Shown piece after piece: positions 1-11,606 of a DNA stretch of 64,000 bases (positions within the stretch are counted from its first letter, which is position 1; every line of letters starts with the position of its first letter). The position numbers were made by a program, and so were the translations under genes. The notes beneath the pieces are model-generated. The model worked only from the letters and a program-made list of their open reading frames with translations. It searched no databases and was not told where the DNA came from. Origin of the DNA: Sphagnum compactum. Lineage: Eukaryota; Bryophyta; Sphagnopsida; Sphagnales. The DNA lies in contig OZ234500.1 of assembly GCA_965153455.1 (NCBI GenBank), positions 13,596,557-13,660,556 on the forward strand, written 5' to 3'.

Positions 1-1317
1 GTACCAAGAACACAACAAACAGAGAAGAGAGAAACAGGAAAAGGGGAAGGAGTCCACAAAGACTTACAGAGGAAAACAAAACAGCAAATAAAACTATGAA
101 GTAGCTATCATACAATGTACTATGTACTATAGGAGATAATGAAGAGGAATGGCATGGCATCAATTACTGGGCCACATGTGTTGTCACCATTTCCTTCCTC
201 CACACACCAAAAGACTTACTGCACTCCATAACTCCCCCACTGTCTCTTCTGTCCTTCCACTTCAGACCCCAACTCCTCAAACAAGCTTTTTCTTCTACAC
301 CTTGGTAACACTTCACTTAGGACAAGTCAAGTACTGTAGGTGAACCTATTCAAAACTCCAACAGTCCCCTGCACCTCTCTCTGTCTCTGTCTATCTATAT
401 ATGCCTTCCCTACCCTTTGTTTTGCACCACTCCTAATTCCCACCTCCTCTCCATCTGCAACTCGGTGGGTGTGTGTGAACTTGTGTTATGATCTTTTGGT
501 TGTCTTTGTTTGGAGAGGGTTTTGTTGTGTGTACTACTTGAGTTATCTGGAGTTATCTGCTTTTTTCAGTGCTAAATTGTAGGTGCTGGGTGTTTTGTGT
601 TGTTTTGAAGTAGGGTGATGTGTTTTGGGTCCTTTTGTCGTTACATTTGGTCTGTTGAGTTGCTTTTTAAAGTTTCTTTTTCAGTTGCAAACTGGGCGGG
701 TGTGTAGTGTTTCTTGTTGTTGTTGTTGTTAGTCCTTGCTCCGGGTGTTTTGAGGCTGTTTTATGTTTTGTAGCAAATCTTGGGTTCAGGGTTTAAAGAG
801 GGGATTTCTTCATCCGAGTCTGGGTTGTGGGAAATTTGGGCACAATCTTGGGTTCAGGGTTTAAAGAGTGAATTTCTTCATCAGAGGCTGGGTTCTGGAA
901 AATTTTCGGCATTGCAATTGTTTTAAGTCTTTGCAGTTACATTACAAACAGCTTCTATCTCATCAAGCTTCACTGTTTCTGTTTGTGTTCCTCTCTGACT
1001 GACCTCAACAAATATCAGGGTAATTGTCTTTCTTGGGAGATCCGTAGATCGGGTCGTGCAGAGTTAGCTCAATTTTCTCCTAGCTGCAAGAACTCTGGTT
1101 TACACCCATTTGAATTCTGTCGCTTGTTTGAATACCTGGAATGTACAGTCTCAAGTTTGTTGCAATGAACGTGCATTGACATTTTTTGCCAGGAAATTCG
1201 TTCAATGTCTATATTCTGTTGTAGTTGAAGCTTGAGGTCGAGAAGTTCTTGAGAACAAGGGGTTAAATAGCTCTGCGAAGAACTAGAATTGAGTTGGGAT
1301 CTTTGGACTTGGGGGCA
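1..1317. other. 5' flank of the EXORDIUM-like gene, no gene seen
   Basis: I see no recognisable protein or RNA gene here. The stretch is T- and GT-rich, carries a short (TTG)n run near 716-729 and the 68-bp tandem duplication described separately, and probably supplies the promoter and 5' UTR of the gene starting at 1318. Open frames in it are short and resemble no family. Confidence 0.6.
776..911. repeat. 68-bp tandem duplication
   Basis: Two adjacent copies (776-843 and 844-911) share the opening AATCTTGGGTTCAGGGTTTA and then the AAGAG..ATTTCTTCATC..CTGGGTT pattern, with scattered substitutions and one small length difference. It lies in the upstream flank of the EXORDIUM-like gene. No function can be read from it. 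Confidence 0.85.
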
Positions 1318-2397
1318 ATGGATCGCAAGTTCATCTTGACAATGTCGACAATGATTGTTAGCCTTGTGGTTTCGATGGCGGTCATGATGGATGCGCGTCC
1401 TACTCCGCTCCTCTCCATTGTCGACTCGGAAGGAGCATCAGCAGCTCAAAGCACTGGGCGCAAGCTCTTGAAGCTGGTGAGAAACCAGCTGGTTCTGCCT
1501 TACCACAACGGACCTCTACTGACTAGACGAACGTCCAGTTTGAACATCTACATCATCTGGTATGGCGATTTTAGTCCCGCTCAGAAATCCGCCATCGTCG
1601 ACTTCCTTGATTCCTTCAAGCAGACGCCAGAGGAGGTGCTGCACCCCTCTGTGAGCAGCTGGTGGAAGATGACGGCAGGCTACAACGATGCTTCTGCACA
1701 GGATGATGCAGTCGTCCCTTTTTCGTCACCCTTGCTGGCCGGCCAGAGGAGTGTCGCATACACGCTGGGAAAGAGGCTCAAGACGCCCGACATCGAAGCT
1801 CTGGTGGTAGAATCTCTGGCAACATCGTCATCGACATCCGCGTTTCCTGCGGACTCCAACGCAATCTACTTCGTCCTGACGGCACACGACGTCTTTGTAC
1901 AAAACTTCTGCATGAGTTCATGCGCCTCACACGACTTCTTCACGTCACCACCAGCCACGCCTCCTCCTGTACACAACAGTCCGATGATGCTTCTTCCCTA
2001 TGCGTGGGTGGGGAACTCCGCTGACCAGTGCCCGGGTCTGTGCGCCTGGCCATTCGCGCTTCCACAATTCGGTCCTCTTGGAGCCAAGCCTTTGATACCG
2101 CCAAACGGCGACATTGGGATCGACGGGATGGTGATCAATATGGCGAACATGTTGGCTGGTGCCGCCACCAATCCTTTCAACAATGGTTACTATCAAGGGG
2201 ATGCTTCAGCGCCCTTGGAAGCCGCGACGGCATGCGCGGGGATCTATGGTCCAGGCGCATATCCAGGCTTCCCTGGCGAGCTTCTTGTACAGCCCATTTC
2301 AAGAGCTAGCTACAATGCTCAAGGCGTTAACGGTCGCCAGTTCTTGTTGCCTGCTCTCTGGAACCCTGCAACACGCACATGTACACCTCCGTCCTAA
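1318..2397 (+). CDS. EXORDIUM-like (phosphate-induced 1 family) secreted protein
   Basis: A single-exon gene of 359 codons. The family (EXO/EXL, PHI-1) consists of apoplastic or cell-wall proteins linked to brassinosteroid- and carbon-dependent growth; the biochemical activity is not established. The start is the ATG at 1318; the frame stays open a little upstream but only with non-ATG codons. The protein opens with a hydrophobic signal peptide (about residues 5-28, ending in MMDARP). Family hallmarks follow in order: LPYHNGPLLT, the IYIIWYGDFSPAQKSAIVDF block, SVSSWWKMTAGYND, then PYAWVGNSADQCPGLCAWPF, PNGDIGIDGM, GYYQGDASAPLEAATACAGI and a C-terminal LPALWNPATRTCTPP. Paired cysteines in the second half fit an extracellular fold. 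Length and lack of introns match the family. GC content is clearly higher than in the flanks. Identity is confident; which EXL paralogue it is cannot be told. Confidence 0.95.
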   Translation: MDRKFILTMSTMIVSLVVSMAVMMDARPTPLLSIVDSEGASAAQSTGRKLLKLVRNQLVLPYHNGPLLTRRTSSLNIYIIWYGDFSPAQKSAIVDFLDSFKQTPEEVLHPSVSSWWKMTAGYNDASAQDDAVVPFSSPLLAGQRSVAYTLGKRLKTPDIEALVVESLATSSSTSAFPADSNAIYFVLTAHDVFVQNFCMSSCASHDFFTSPPATPPPVHNSPMMLLPYAWVGNSADQCPGLCAWPFALPQFGPLGAKPLIPPNGDIGIDGMVINMANMLAGAATNPFNNGYYQGDASAPLEAATACAGIYGPGAYPGFPGELLVQPISRASYNAQGVNGRQFLLPALWNPATRTCTPPS

Positions 2398-4270
2398 ACC
2401 CCACAATTTCTGCCCTTCCTGATCTCGCATCCCTTCACAATCTTTACCAATCTTCTTTTGCCCTTATCAGCAAGAAAGGATTGTCAGCTGCTGCTCCCCT
2501 CTCCAGTCTTTCCCAATCTTCTTTGCCATTCATTCATCAGCAAGAAAGACTGTCAGCCATTCCAATTTTTCCCAATCTTCTTTACCCACCCCACCCATAA
2601 GCTTGTCAGCTCTTGTACATACAGCTTTAAACTTCACTGGCATATCTCCATTACTTCTTTCTCTTGATCAGAATAGGTCTTTTGTCTCTACTTTGAAACT
2701 GCCTTTCGGTTTTGCCTCCTCACCCCACGAATTTCAATCTCTTAAGTCTGCATGTAAATGGCTTGATTTTTCATGGCATTACTTGATTTGGATCCATTTG
2801 GAGATGATAGCCTTCAACATCTTGTTGGGACAACAAGAAAAGAAACAGAAGGTTTTGATTGCTGCATCCTTCTGGGTAGCTATGTACTCTTATCAATGTT
2901 GTTCTGATGCTGAAGAGAGGAGGCATTTATTACTTTGATATTTGTTGATGTTCTTAATATTTTTCTGCACGAAAATGGAGACATGTTCTATGTACAATTG
3001 AGAGGAATACAGGTCAAATGTAGCTGGTATGTGTATCTACTAGTAGTGTAAATCTGTAGTTTGAGTTATGAGCTCTGTGCAGAAGCAATGAGCATGTACT
3101 GCAGAGCAACAGATTGAAGAGGGTATAGATAAAGAGACTGGTCAGTATGGTCACTACTGTATATGCAACTGCACATCACGCGGTCCAGTGGATTTGCAAA
3201 AAGCTTGTAAATGGTATTGACTTTTTTTCCCCTGAAAATATACTAGTTTGAAGAGCACATGTCTCCAGTGTCACATTTTGGCCATTTTGTGTTAGCTTAC
3301 TTTACAGTCTTAGGTTTTTGACCTGATGATTCTATGCCATTTACTTCATTGCAGTTCCTGTACTATTTCACATTTAAGTTCCATGTGAGAATTTCACCAC
3401 CATCTCACTCTTAAATCTCTTGATCCCAATTCTTGGAGGGATAAATGCAAAGTGTACCATTTGTGTGACACTGATGTCAGTGGATGAGCAGGAAGTTTAT
3501 TTGCAAGGTTATGTCTGCACACGTTCTTGTATTGTCTGTCTGGATTTTGCTACAACCGAAACCATGGTTTATCCTTCAGAATGTTATAGTGAAGTTTCAC
3601 AGTTTCATTCTTTGTTCTTTGTGGGAAGATGGTAGCATCTACAAGGACCCAAGTCCTTGTACATGAATATAGAGCAGCACCTTTTGCAGCTGCTGGTTAT
3701 ATGCAGAGTATGAGCTTGTTCCATGTCGGTAGGGAACACTCAGTTCAGCTTTGCTACTGCAAAACCTTCCAATGCAAAATGTTAGATGGATGAGATTGCA
3801 ATTCATGAGAGGAGAGAAGTAATTACAAAGTTGAAGCTGATAGTACTATTCCTCAATTTCATCACTACTACCAACATTCTAAGAACATGAATCCATCAGC
3901 AGTGCAGAGGAGTCCTGGTCATCATTCAAGTCACAGTTAGAATCAAGATGCAATTTCCTCCTATGACACTCACATGATATGGTGGATTCTGTGTTCCTGA
4001 TTCTGGCAATGTGCAAGCCATAGAAAAAGCTCATGCTCATCAAACAATCTGGATTTGCACAAAGATGCCCACTACCCTAGTCACCTCCTTTCTCCAGAGA
4101 CAAAACACGAGACAGAGCAACCAAATGACACACAGAGGATTGTGAGAATTGTTCTATGGCATCCAGTTCACGATGAAGGAAAAATTACTGATACTTCTAC
4201 GAGCAAACCAATAACCAAAATGGTTCCTTGTGATATACCAGAAATCACAAAACGTCAAAACGTGGTGGTA
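2398..4270. other. Intergenic region between EXORDIUM-like and DPH5
   Basis: No gene is supported. The first part is probably the 3' UTR of the EXORDIUM-like gene and contains a degenerate pyrimidine-rich repeat (2443-2585). Small open frames here have no family features. Confidence 0.55.
2443..2585. repeat. Degenerate ~60-bp repeat, three copies
   Basis: The motif CCAATCTTCTTT recurs near 2447, 2513 and 2572 (spacings about 66 and 59 bp). The first two copies are followed by ATCAGCAAGAAAG and a TGTCAGC tract. It sits directly after the EXORDIUM-like stop codon, so it is probably in the 3' UTR. Confidence 0.75.
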
Positions 4271-4290
4271 AAACCCTAAACCCTAAACCC
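4271..4290 (+). promoter_or_regulatory. Telo-box repeat upstream of DPH5
   Basis: Three AAACCCT-type units run in tandem about 245 bp before the DPH5 start codon. Telo-boxes (AAACCCTAA) are an established promoter element of plant translation-apparatus genes, which suits a gene acting on elongation factor 2. That it works as such here is inferred from position. Confidence 0.6.
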
Positions 4291-4332
4291 ACGCAAAACT
4301 AAATCCACACCCTAATTCGACCTCTACGTGTT

Positions 4333-4334
<2 letters not shown>

Positions 4335-4366
<32 letters not shown>
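4335..4366. repeat. (GA)n microsatellite in DPH5 leader
   Basis: About 16 perfect GA units between the telo-box and the start codon of DPH5. GA tracts are common in plant 5' UTRs and can bind GAGA-binding (BBR/BPC) factors; a regulatory role here is inference. Confidence 0.85.
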
Positions 4367-4368
<2 letters not shown>

Positions 4369-4535
4369 TAGGAGAGAGGACGTTTTGTGGGTTGCAATCT
4401 TCTTGTCACCAACAGTAGGCCGGGAAACTGTTGAAGGTGGAATCACTCATCACTTTTCCTCCCCTTGAATCCGGAGCTGCCGGAGTGGAGCTTGAAGAAA
4501 TTGGGAATCGACCCCGGGGCAGCAAGGACGGAGAG

Positions 4536-6834
4536 ATGCTGTACGTGGTCGGACTGGGGCTTGGAGATGAAAGAGACATTACGCTGAGAGGTTTGGAGGC
4601 TGTCAAGAAGTGTGATCATGTGTACCTGGAAGCGTACACGTCTCTTCTCGCTCTCGGTCTCGGTCCGTCTGCCACCACCACTCTGGTACGACCTACACAG
4701 GATGCTTAAACCCTATTTCTACATCCCAAGGTTTTGTTAGCATCACCATCCCTCAAATCGGAAAGAGAGATATCAATCTTTCCTTCAAGAAGCTACAGTT
4801 CAGGACCTTGCTGAAGTACAAGAATTGTAGACTTTCTGTCATCAGTTTGCATTAATAGAAAGCTTTTTTCTGGGTTTAGTGGGAGTTGCAAGAAAGCTTT
4901 CAACTCCCTAAAATGCAGATCATGACGAGGAGTTGCATTGCAGGAGAAGTTATATGGACGACCAGTGCTAGTAGCAGATCGAGAAATGGTAGAGCAAGGT
5001 GCAGAAGCCATTTTGGAGGAGGCTCGCAACTCTGATGTTGCATTTCTTGTTGTTGGTGATCCATTTGGGTATTACCCAACTCCTCATTATGTATTCGGTC
5101 TGAGTCTGATTCCACGCTCCTTGAAAACGCATCCTGTGAAGAAACAAAATTGTTAGATTAGAGAACCAAGCCAGCTGCAAGAGGAAGCTGCAAGAAACTT
5201 TTTCTTTTTTTCTATTTTATGTGTCGAAAGTTTTGGTGTCAGACAAGAGATCTCAAGAGTATAATTCTTCTGTTTACATGGTGATAGTTTTGATGTTGGA
5301 CAGATATCTCAAGGGTCTAATTCTTCTGTTTTATGTGTTGAAAGGTTTTATGCCAGATGAGATCTCTCAAGAGAGTGATTCTGCTGTTTATTTGTTGGAA
5401 GGTTTGATGTTGGACAGGGATCTCAAGAGTGTAATCCTTGTGTTTATGTGTTCAAAGGCTTGATTTAATTCTTATGGGTGGGTGTGGTTTCCCTTTTGGT
5501 GATTTATAGGGCAACGACACATTCTGATTTGCTGGTGAGAGCAAAGAAGTTGGGAGTGGCAGTGGAAGTGGTGCACAATGCCTCAATCATGAATGCTGTG
5601 GGAGCTTGTGGTTTGCAGCTTTACCGGTTTGGGGAGGCAATTTCCATACCTTTTTTCACAGAGACATGGCGACCTGCTAGCTTCTATGACAAAATCAAGG
5701 CAAATCACACAATTGGATTGCACACTTTGTGTCTACTGGGTAATGTATTTGCTGCTCAGTGGACACAAATTCATTGTGGAGTCATTCTTTGAAACATCTC
5801 TGTTCCATCTCTGCAATTTTGTTCCAGCACCTCACATTCTGGAACTTTGCATGCTTGCCAATATATGAATGAACTGAAGCTTCCTAGGCAGGGCAGTTTC
5901 ACTGCAGGGTAGTGGTTTCCTCTTCAGGTAGTGTTTGGTTGTGGTGTTTCATCTTTGCAGTTCTGTGCTGTTAATTGCAGATATCCGAGTGAAGGAGCAA
6001 TCCATGGAAGCTTTGTGTAGGTGAGAAAAATGGGAGCATGTGTGCCAAAACCATTACATGACATGAAACAGGCTTTGTAAACCCGAATCTAAAACCCTAA
6101 ACATGTGTAATATGTTTTTAATGTGAGGCACTTGCCCTTCGAGTACAGAATCAAGTTCTTTGATTTGGTAATGACTGGATGAGATAGCAAGCAACAAGAA
6201 GCATGATATGGATTCAGGAGCATTTTTACAATAGATTATGCACTTGCATCTTGCATTCTCAGAATGCACAAATATAGAAGAGTATTGTTTTCTGCTCTCT
6301 TGATGGTGATTCTTGAGACAATGAAAGGCCTACTACATCAATGGGCTGTGTCTTTCTCTGAGCTAGAAATGTGTAATCTCTCATGTTCTGAATGAGGGCT
6401 CTTTGTTTTGTAGGGGGAAAAAGGAGTATGAACCACCCAAGTACATGAGCATTAATACAGCATTGGGACAGCTCCTTGAGATTGAGGAAACACGACAAGA
6501 AAAAGGTGCAAGGACATGTTGAAATTTTTTTTGAATGCAATTTTTCAAGATCCACTGTTCATCCAGGTTCTAACTTTTGGATGTGAATTTTGTAAAAGAC
6601 TCTTGTATTGTGTGGATATTTGACTATTTTGGGGAGTTGTAAGCTGCAGTGTACAGTGAAAATACACTATGTGTGGGTTTAGCGCGTCTGGGGACAAGCT
6701 CACAGAAGATAGTTGCAGGATCCATGAAGGAGCTGCTGGACATTGACTTTGGCCCACCTTTGCATAGCCTTGTCATTGTTGGTGACACACACGTCATGGA
6801 GGAAGAGTTCCTCATGTTTTTTAGAGCATCATGA
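4536..6834 (+). CDS. DPH5: Diphthine methyl ester synthase (diphthamide biosynthesis methyltransferase)
   Basis: DPH5 uses S-adenosylmethionine to methylate the modified histidine of elongation factor 2, an intermediate step of diphthamide synthesis in the cytosol. Six exons join in frame: 4536-4685, 4944-5068, 5510-5739, 5981-6020, 6414-6505, 6650-6834, all with GT-AG introns, giving about 273 residues, the usual family length. The start ATG begins [20 protein letters not shown], the canonical N-terminus. Later signatures are EAYTSLL, the exon 2-3 junction [88 protein letters not shown], and the C-terminal [20 protein letters not shown]. No frame lesion is seen. A telo-box and GA repeat lie just upstream. 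Identity is very confident; individual splice sites were placed by eye. Confidence 0.95.
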
Positions 6835-8628
6835 CAAACACCAGTGTTCGATACTCAATTTCCTTGTTTTCTCCCTTCAGTTTTTTACCCCTGGCAGAAG
6901 CTGAAGTGCATCCATTTTGCTAATGTGGGCTCACAAGGGTCTGAGACATGGATTCATGGGAGGGTTTTCTTTTTCCTCTAAGAGATTGAATTCTCACATA
7001 GGTAGTTTTTTATACACAGTTGTGTTGCAGATGCCAATTAGGGTCAAGTCCGATCCTAGACCTTACACACCTTACAGAAATACTTGGATTGGTGATGGTC
7101 TTTTTGAATTAGATCCAAAGTCAGAATCAGGATATTTTAAGTACTATTGTGGGCGATGGAAAATTGCACTGTACGGCTCCATACTCTGAAGATGATCATG
7201 CCAAAGCATGAAACATAACATTTTTTCTTCTGTTGATGAGAGAATATGTTCTCACATGATCCAGTTGAACAAAAGGCTACACAATATCTTTCTTATACAC
7301 AGAACATGTAGAGAATTAGAGCTAAGGTCTATGTTGGAATTATATTCCATTGTGCATCAAGATGTAGTGGATTTGAAGAGAGGGCTTTCCATCTTGATCT
7401 CTGCCAAGTATTGGAGGACTGTGCATAGGACTGTGCATCTAAGTGTTTGTTGTCTTAGTTACACATAGAGGTCTAAAGTCTACAATGTGCACAGCCAGGT
7501 AGTAAAGTGATGAACAGCTCTCATGGGTTCAGCTCATATGGGTGATGAATAATGGAAGTTTTGAGTTGGCATCGCCACATGTGGCGGTGCATATGTGAGT
7601 CTAGTTTCTGTACCCTACAAGTTTTGGACAGCAATCTGTTTCATGTGGATTACTCTTCTACACGAACTCCAATAACTGATCCAAAGTTTTGCAGTCACCA
7701 CTTCTCCGTTTTTCTGCATCTGCATCATGGGTAGTCTTATCTGTATAGTTTCTGTGGTACCTGGGTAAGAACCATCTTTTGGGGCAACTACCCAGATAAG
7801 AAAAGAAAGAACAAAACTGATGCAATTGTGGCAGAAGTTAAATTGAATAAATAGCAAAAGAAAATGAGTGTTTTATATCCTACACTCCAGAATTTGATTT
7901 GGAAGCAAACAAAAGAAGGGGGAGTTGTTTGAATACTCAGTGCGAAATCATTAAATACTTAATGCAATAGGTACACAATGGGAGGCTGTTCAAAATCACA
8001 GATTTAGCTCTGTAGCATGCAAATGGACTGTATGTAACAAATGAGCAGCTAAACTTCCACCTATGCATCCTGTGCAGAAATGAAAATTGAGTTTGTTGTG
8101 CATGTGATGAAGATTTCTTCAGTGGGGTAAAATATTCATAAATTAGCTAGTAAAGGACAAATATCATTCTTCTGTATCTCCACGCAACATCTTCTTAAAA
8201 CCATTGCACCACCCTTGATCCTGACCACCCAAACTTAAGCCATATTCACCTGTAAGGTTAGAAGTCAGGAGAAGAAGACCCAGTACTGCTTGCTTCATAA
8301 TGATCCATGATTCCAGATGCCAAAACAATGTATCCAAACTGTAGACAGAGAAATAGATTGTGAGAACTTGAAGAGAAAACCTACATGAATAAACAGAGCA
8401 GCCTCAGATTTCAGCATATATATATGTGTATGTGTGTGTGTTTACTTAGAACTTCTTCACTGACAATCTAAGTCAATCTGAAAAGAATTTCGAGATTTGT
8501 TATTAGGATCTCACAACACAGTAGCAGACAGAAAAGGAAACACAACAACCTCATCAATGAAAACAACTGCAAATTCCATCGATTTGATCGGACGCCAAAA
8601 TGCAAAAAGTCGAACGTAGAAACCTAAC
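6835..8628. other. Spacer after DPH5, with an unassigned exon-like pair
   Basis: DPH5 3' flank followed by AT-rich spacer. Two open stretches (6883-6963 and 7031-7189) are each preceded by a good acceptor signal and join in frame, but resemble no family I know; see findings. The rest shows no gene. Confidence 0.5.
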
Positions 8629-8700
8629 TGCGTCTGCCGGGAGTCGAACCCGGGTCTATTGCTTGGAAGGCAATTATCCTAACCGTTGGACTACAAACGC
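8629..8700 (-). tRNA. tRNA-Gly (anticodon TCC)
   Basis: On the minus strand a 72-nt cloverleaf folds: acceptor GCGTTTG pairs with CAGACGC (one G-U wobble), the discriminator base is A, the A-box TAGTCCAACGG is present, and the T-arm is CCGGGTTCGACTCCCGG with a perfect B-box. The anticodon loop CTTCCAA gives TCC, reading GGA glycine codons. CCA is not encoded, as expected for a nuclear gene. There is no intron. A run of T residues for Pol III termination is not obvious immediately downstream. Confidence 0.95.
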
Positions 8701-9967
8701 TTCTCTGCTTGCAAACCGTTAATTGTTATATCTATATTAACAAGCTCTTAGATGGTAGTTTTACTCCTTCCACTCAAGGGCGTAAATACTTCTATACTTC
8801 GTACATATATGTACTCGCATTTTTCATACATACGTACATATACACTTTATAGTGCCATCCCAATGGGCTGTGTTATTACAACACAGAATGCATATGCCTA
8901 TCCAGGCAAATTTCAGTAAATCACTGAAATTTGTGGAAGATGAGGCACTTGTCATTCAGAGAATGCAACCACTCTTAGTTCCTCAGCACGAAACATTTTA
9001 AAAGGTTGTGTATTGCTTTTGCAACCAGAATGATCCCCTCTGCTAATGAGTTACTAGAGCATATGATAACTTAAGCCCTCTGCAATCCGACTAAGAGATC
9101 AAACCGTTAATGCCCAGGCAGTAAGTCTGCATATAGGAGCATTGGTAGAACTTGGAACTTGAATAAAGCAGACCATATATACAAGAAGCCCAAATTTCAG
9201 TGACTTTCACATCTATGATCTTTTCTGTTCAAGTTCTAGCCCCTCAAAGTAATTTTCACAAAATGCATTCTGTGCAGCAGAAGGTTTTCCAATACTATAA
9301 TGGTCTGCAGTGCTCAATATCATTACTTTTTGTGCTGTTCTAATAACAATAAAGCAAACCCTTGGAGGGCAACTGGTCCTGAGCTCCCATAGATAAGAAC
9401 ATAGATCCAGTGAATATTTTCTCATGAGGTTAATTTATGCTATGGAAATAAGACTTGTCAACAGAGGAAGAACACCCACATCCTACTTACCTGACAACAG
9501 AAACTAAAGCATTAAACTGAGACTCAGAAGGAAAGGGAAGGGCTCAAATTATCAGATTTGAAATTTGATCAAGTCACCAAATACAAAAAGGAGGCTATCT
9601 ACAGCAGCCTAAGAAGTGGCTACTACACAGCAAGCTTTCACCAACACACCAACCCAGTGAGTACAATCCTGATAAAATACTAGCCTTAAGATAGGAAACT
9701 GATTCAGCTTTTTACTGTGCTGAACTGGGTTGATAAACTAGATGCCTTCTGAATTGTAAACTTATGCAGCTTAGGCCAGAAAATGTATCAGGATGAGAGT
9801 CCAACCAGGAAGGTCAGGTGCTGCAATCATATTGAGCCAAACCCCACCAAGAACAAAATGGTACCTTCAGTTTATGGACAAGGCAGTCATGCCAGCTCTG
9901 GCTAGCAACAACATGTTCTTTTGTTTTGATTCAGGTGTTGAGATCAGACATCAACAATGGTCAGCCA
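8701..9967. other. Intergenic, no gene seen
   Basis: AT-rich spacer between the tRNA and the 3' end of the minus-strand membrane-protein gene. Part of 9500-9967 may be that gene's 3' UTR. I recognise no coding or RNA feature. Confidence 0.5.
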
Positions 9968-11606
9968 TCAGCTGGGCATAGCAAAGGTTTGGTCAAGTAT
10001 CTCAGATTCAAATTGCTGGAGATACTTGGACAGGATTGGAGGTGGGGTGGGCAAAAGCGAGCTCAGACCAACTGCAGTGATGGAGGATGACGATGAGTAC
10101 AAAACCCACCAGCCACCAAAAATCCCCACCATGGTTGCATTTTGGGTAATTGATGTAACTTGGGCAAGACAGAAGAACATGTAATCTCGCACCTCCACAT
10201 GCATGACTGTTGCTTTTGCTTTCAGCTGTGAGAACCACAAAGATCTAAGAGTTAGCACAGAGGATACAAGATAACAAGACTCACTCTTTAGTTACATTAT
10301 TCAGTCTTGATAATGATTTTAGCTTCCAGAGAATAGTGTAACACTTTCTCCCATGAAACCACACAGTCTTGAATCATCACACTAATCAGTTTGGACCTCC
10401 CCAATGACATGCTGTCCCCCTCAAGAAAATTGTTATGTGATACCGATGAATTGGACAGTTGATGCATTGAAGAATTCAAACCATTCTGACCTTTGGAGCA
10501 TTCAAGGGCTCATGGTCATTACGGTGTATTATGGTGTAGAGACAGAACAGACCATATCAACATATTGAAGAGCTCATAACCATAAAATGAAGGTAAAGCA
10601 ATGCTTACCCTACTCTTCAGTCCATTTGCTCCCCACTTCTCAAGAGTATCCTGCAATCTCCTCTTTAAATAGAACCAGACAAAGAAAAGAATCAAAATCA
10701 GAATCCATGCAAACTGCAATAAATAGCAGAGAAGTTTGCATGTACTACTAACTGTAACTGTTCTCCAACATCTTTAAGGTCCAAAAGTTTAGTGACCATA
10801 CGATAAGGGCTAAATTGTCCAACCTTTTCAACCCAATTGTAAATGGAGGCAGGGTAGGGCTTGGTACTCCATAAGAGGAAACCAACAGCTACAACCACTG
10901 GAACAGGATACCGAGATCCCATAGACACTGAAAGCAACACCAACATAGGCACCCAGAGCCACTTTAACCACTTCAGCCTCTCAAAAAACCCAGCATTTTC
11001 CTTTTCCTCTGTACTGATGACTGTCTCTTTGATGGAGAGGTCTGGAGTTTTTGGCTGCTGAACTGCAACATGGAACAGAAACTGCTTTAGCTAGCTAAAG
11101 AGGCCCTTTAGCTACAAATTAGCATGCTCAGATGTATGGTTTAGAAACAGGAATTGCAAAACATGAGTGTTTATGCAGCTTTCATGATAATACCCATGTG
11201 ATATCTTGAGATAAAAGAAAATTGCAGAAGCTCCAAAATTCGAGTCCCAACTTGTATGTGATTGTCTCATTACTACAAGAATTTTAACCAAATCAGCCAG
11301 TAAAAGTTCAGAAGAGCAAGTAAGCACAATAGGGGATGCTGCAGAATCAAGTCCACAATCACATTTCAACAGAAGCTGTGTCTAAGTATAGACAGTTCCA
11401 TGGGAAAACGTGTGGCCAATTTGTTGGCAGAACAAACTCCAGATCTGTTAAAAAAGCACTGGAAAATAGGTAGTCAGTTGGGGCTTTGATTGATACAATT
11501 CCAAAGAGAATACTTACTCCCTTCGCAAATTAGGGTCTTTGGTGATCGTTGCCAACTTGATAGATAGATTGTGGTTGTGAGCCCCAAAATCTTCATTACG
11601 TGACAT
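9968..11606 (-). CDS. Unrecognised multi-exon membrane protein
   Basis: A minus-strand gene assembled from splice signals and frame. Probable exons in order are 11606-11518 (ATG; starts MSRNEDFGAHNHNLS), about 11062-10749, 10713-10609 and 10225-9968 (stop). The last three join cleanly in phase. The first does not join the second in phase, so one small exon between 11070 and 11510 is probably missing from this model. The protein would be about 255 residues or more. It has a soluble N-terminus, a hydrophobic pair (WVPMLVLLSV and PVPVVVAVGFLLW), a linker (PYPASIYNWVEKVGQFSPYR), another hydrophobic segment (FAWILILILFFVWFYL) ending in KRR, then a more polar C-terminal domain containing HVEVRDYMFFCLAQVTS and TMVGIFGGWWVLYSS. 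Two to four membrane segments look likely. I do not recognise the family and give no function. Confidence 0.65.

Noticed and set aside
1945-2422. Open frames on both strands inside and after the EXORDIUM-like gene
   Set aside because: They are alternative-frame shadows of strongly coding sequence.
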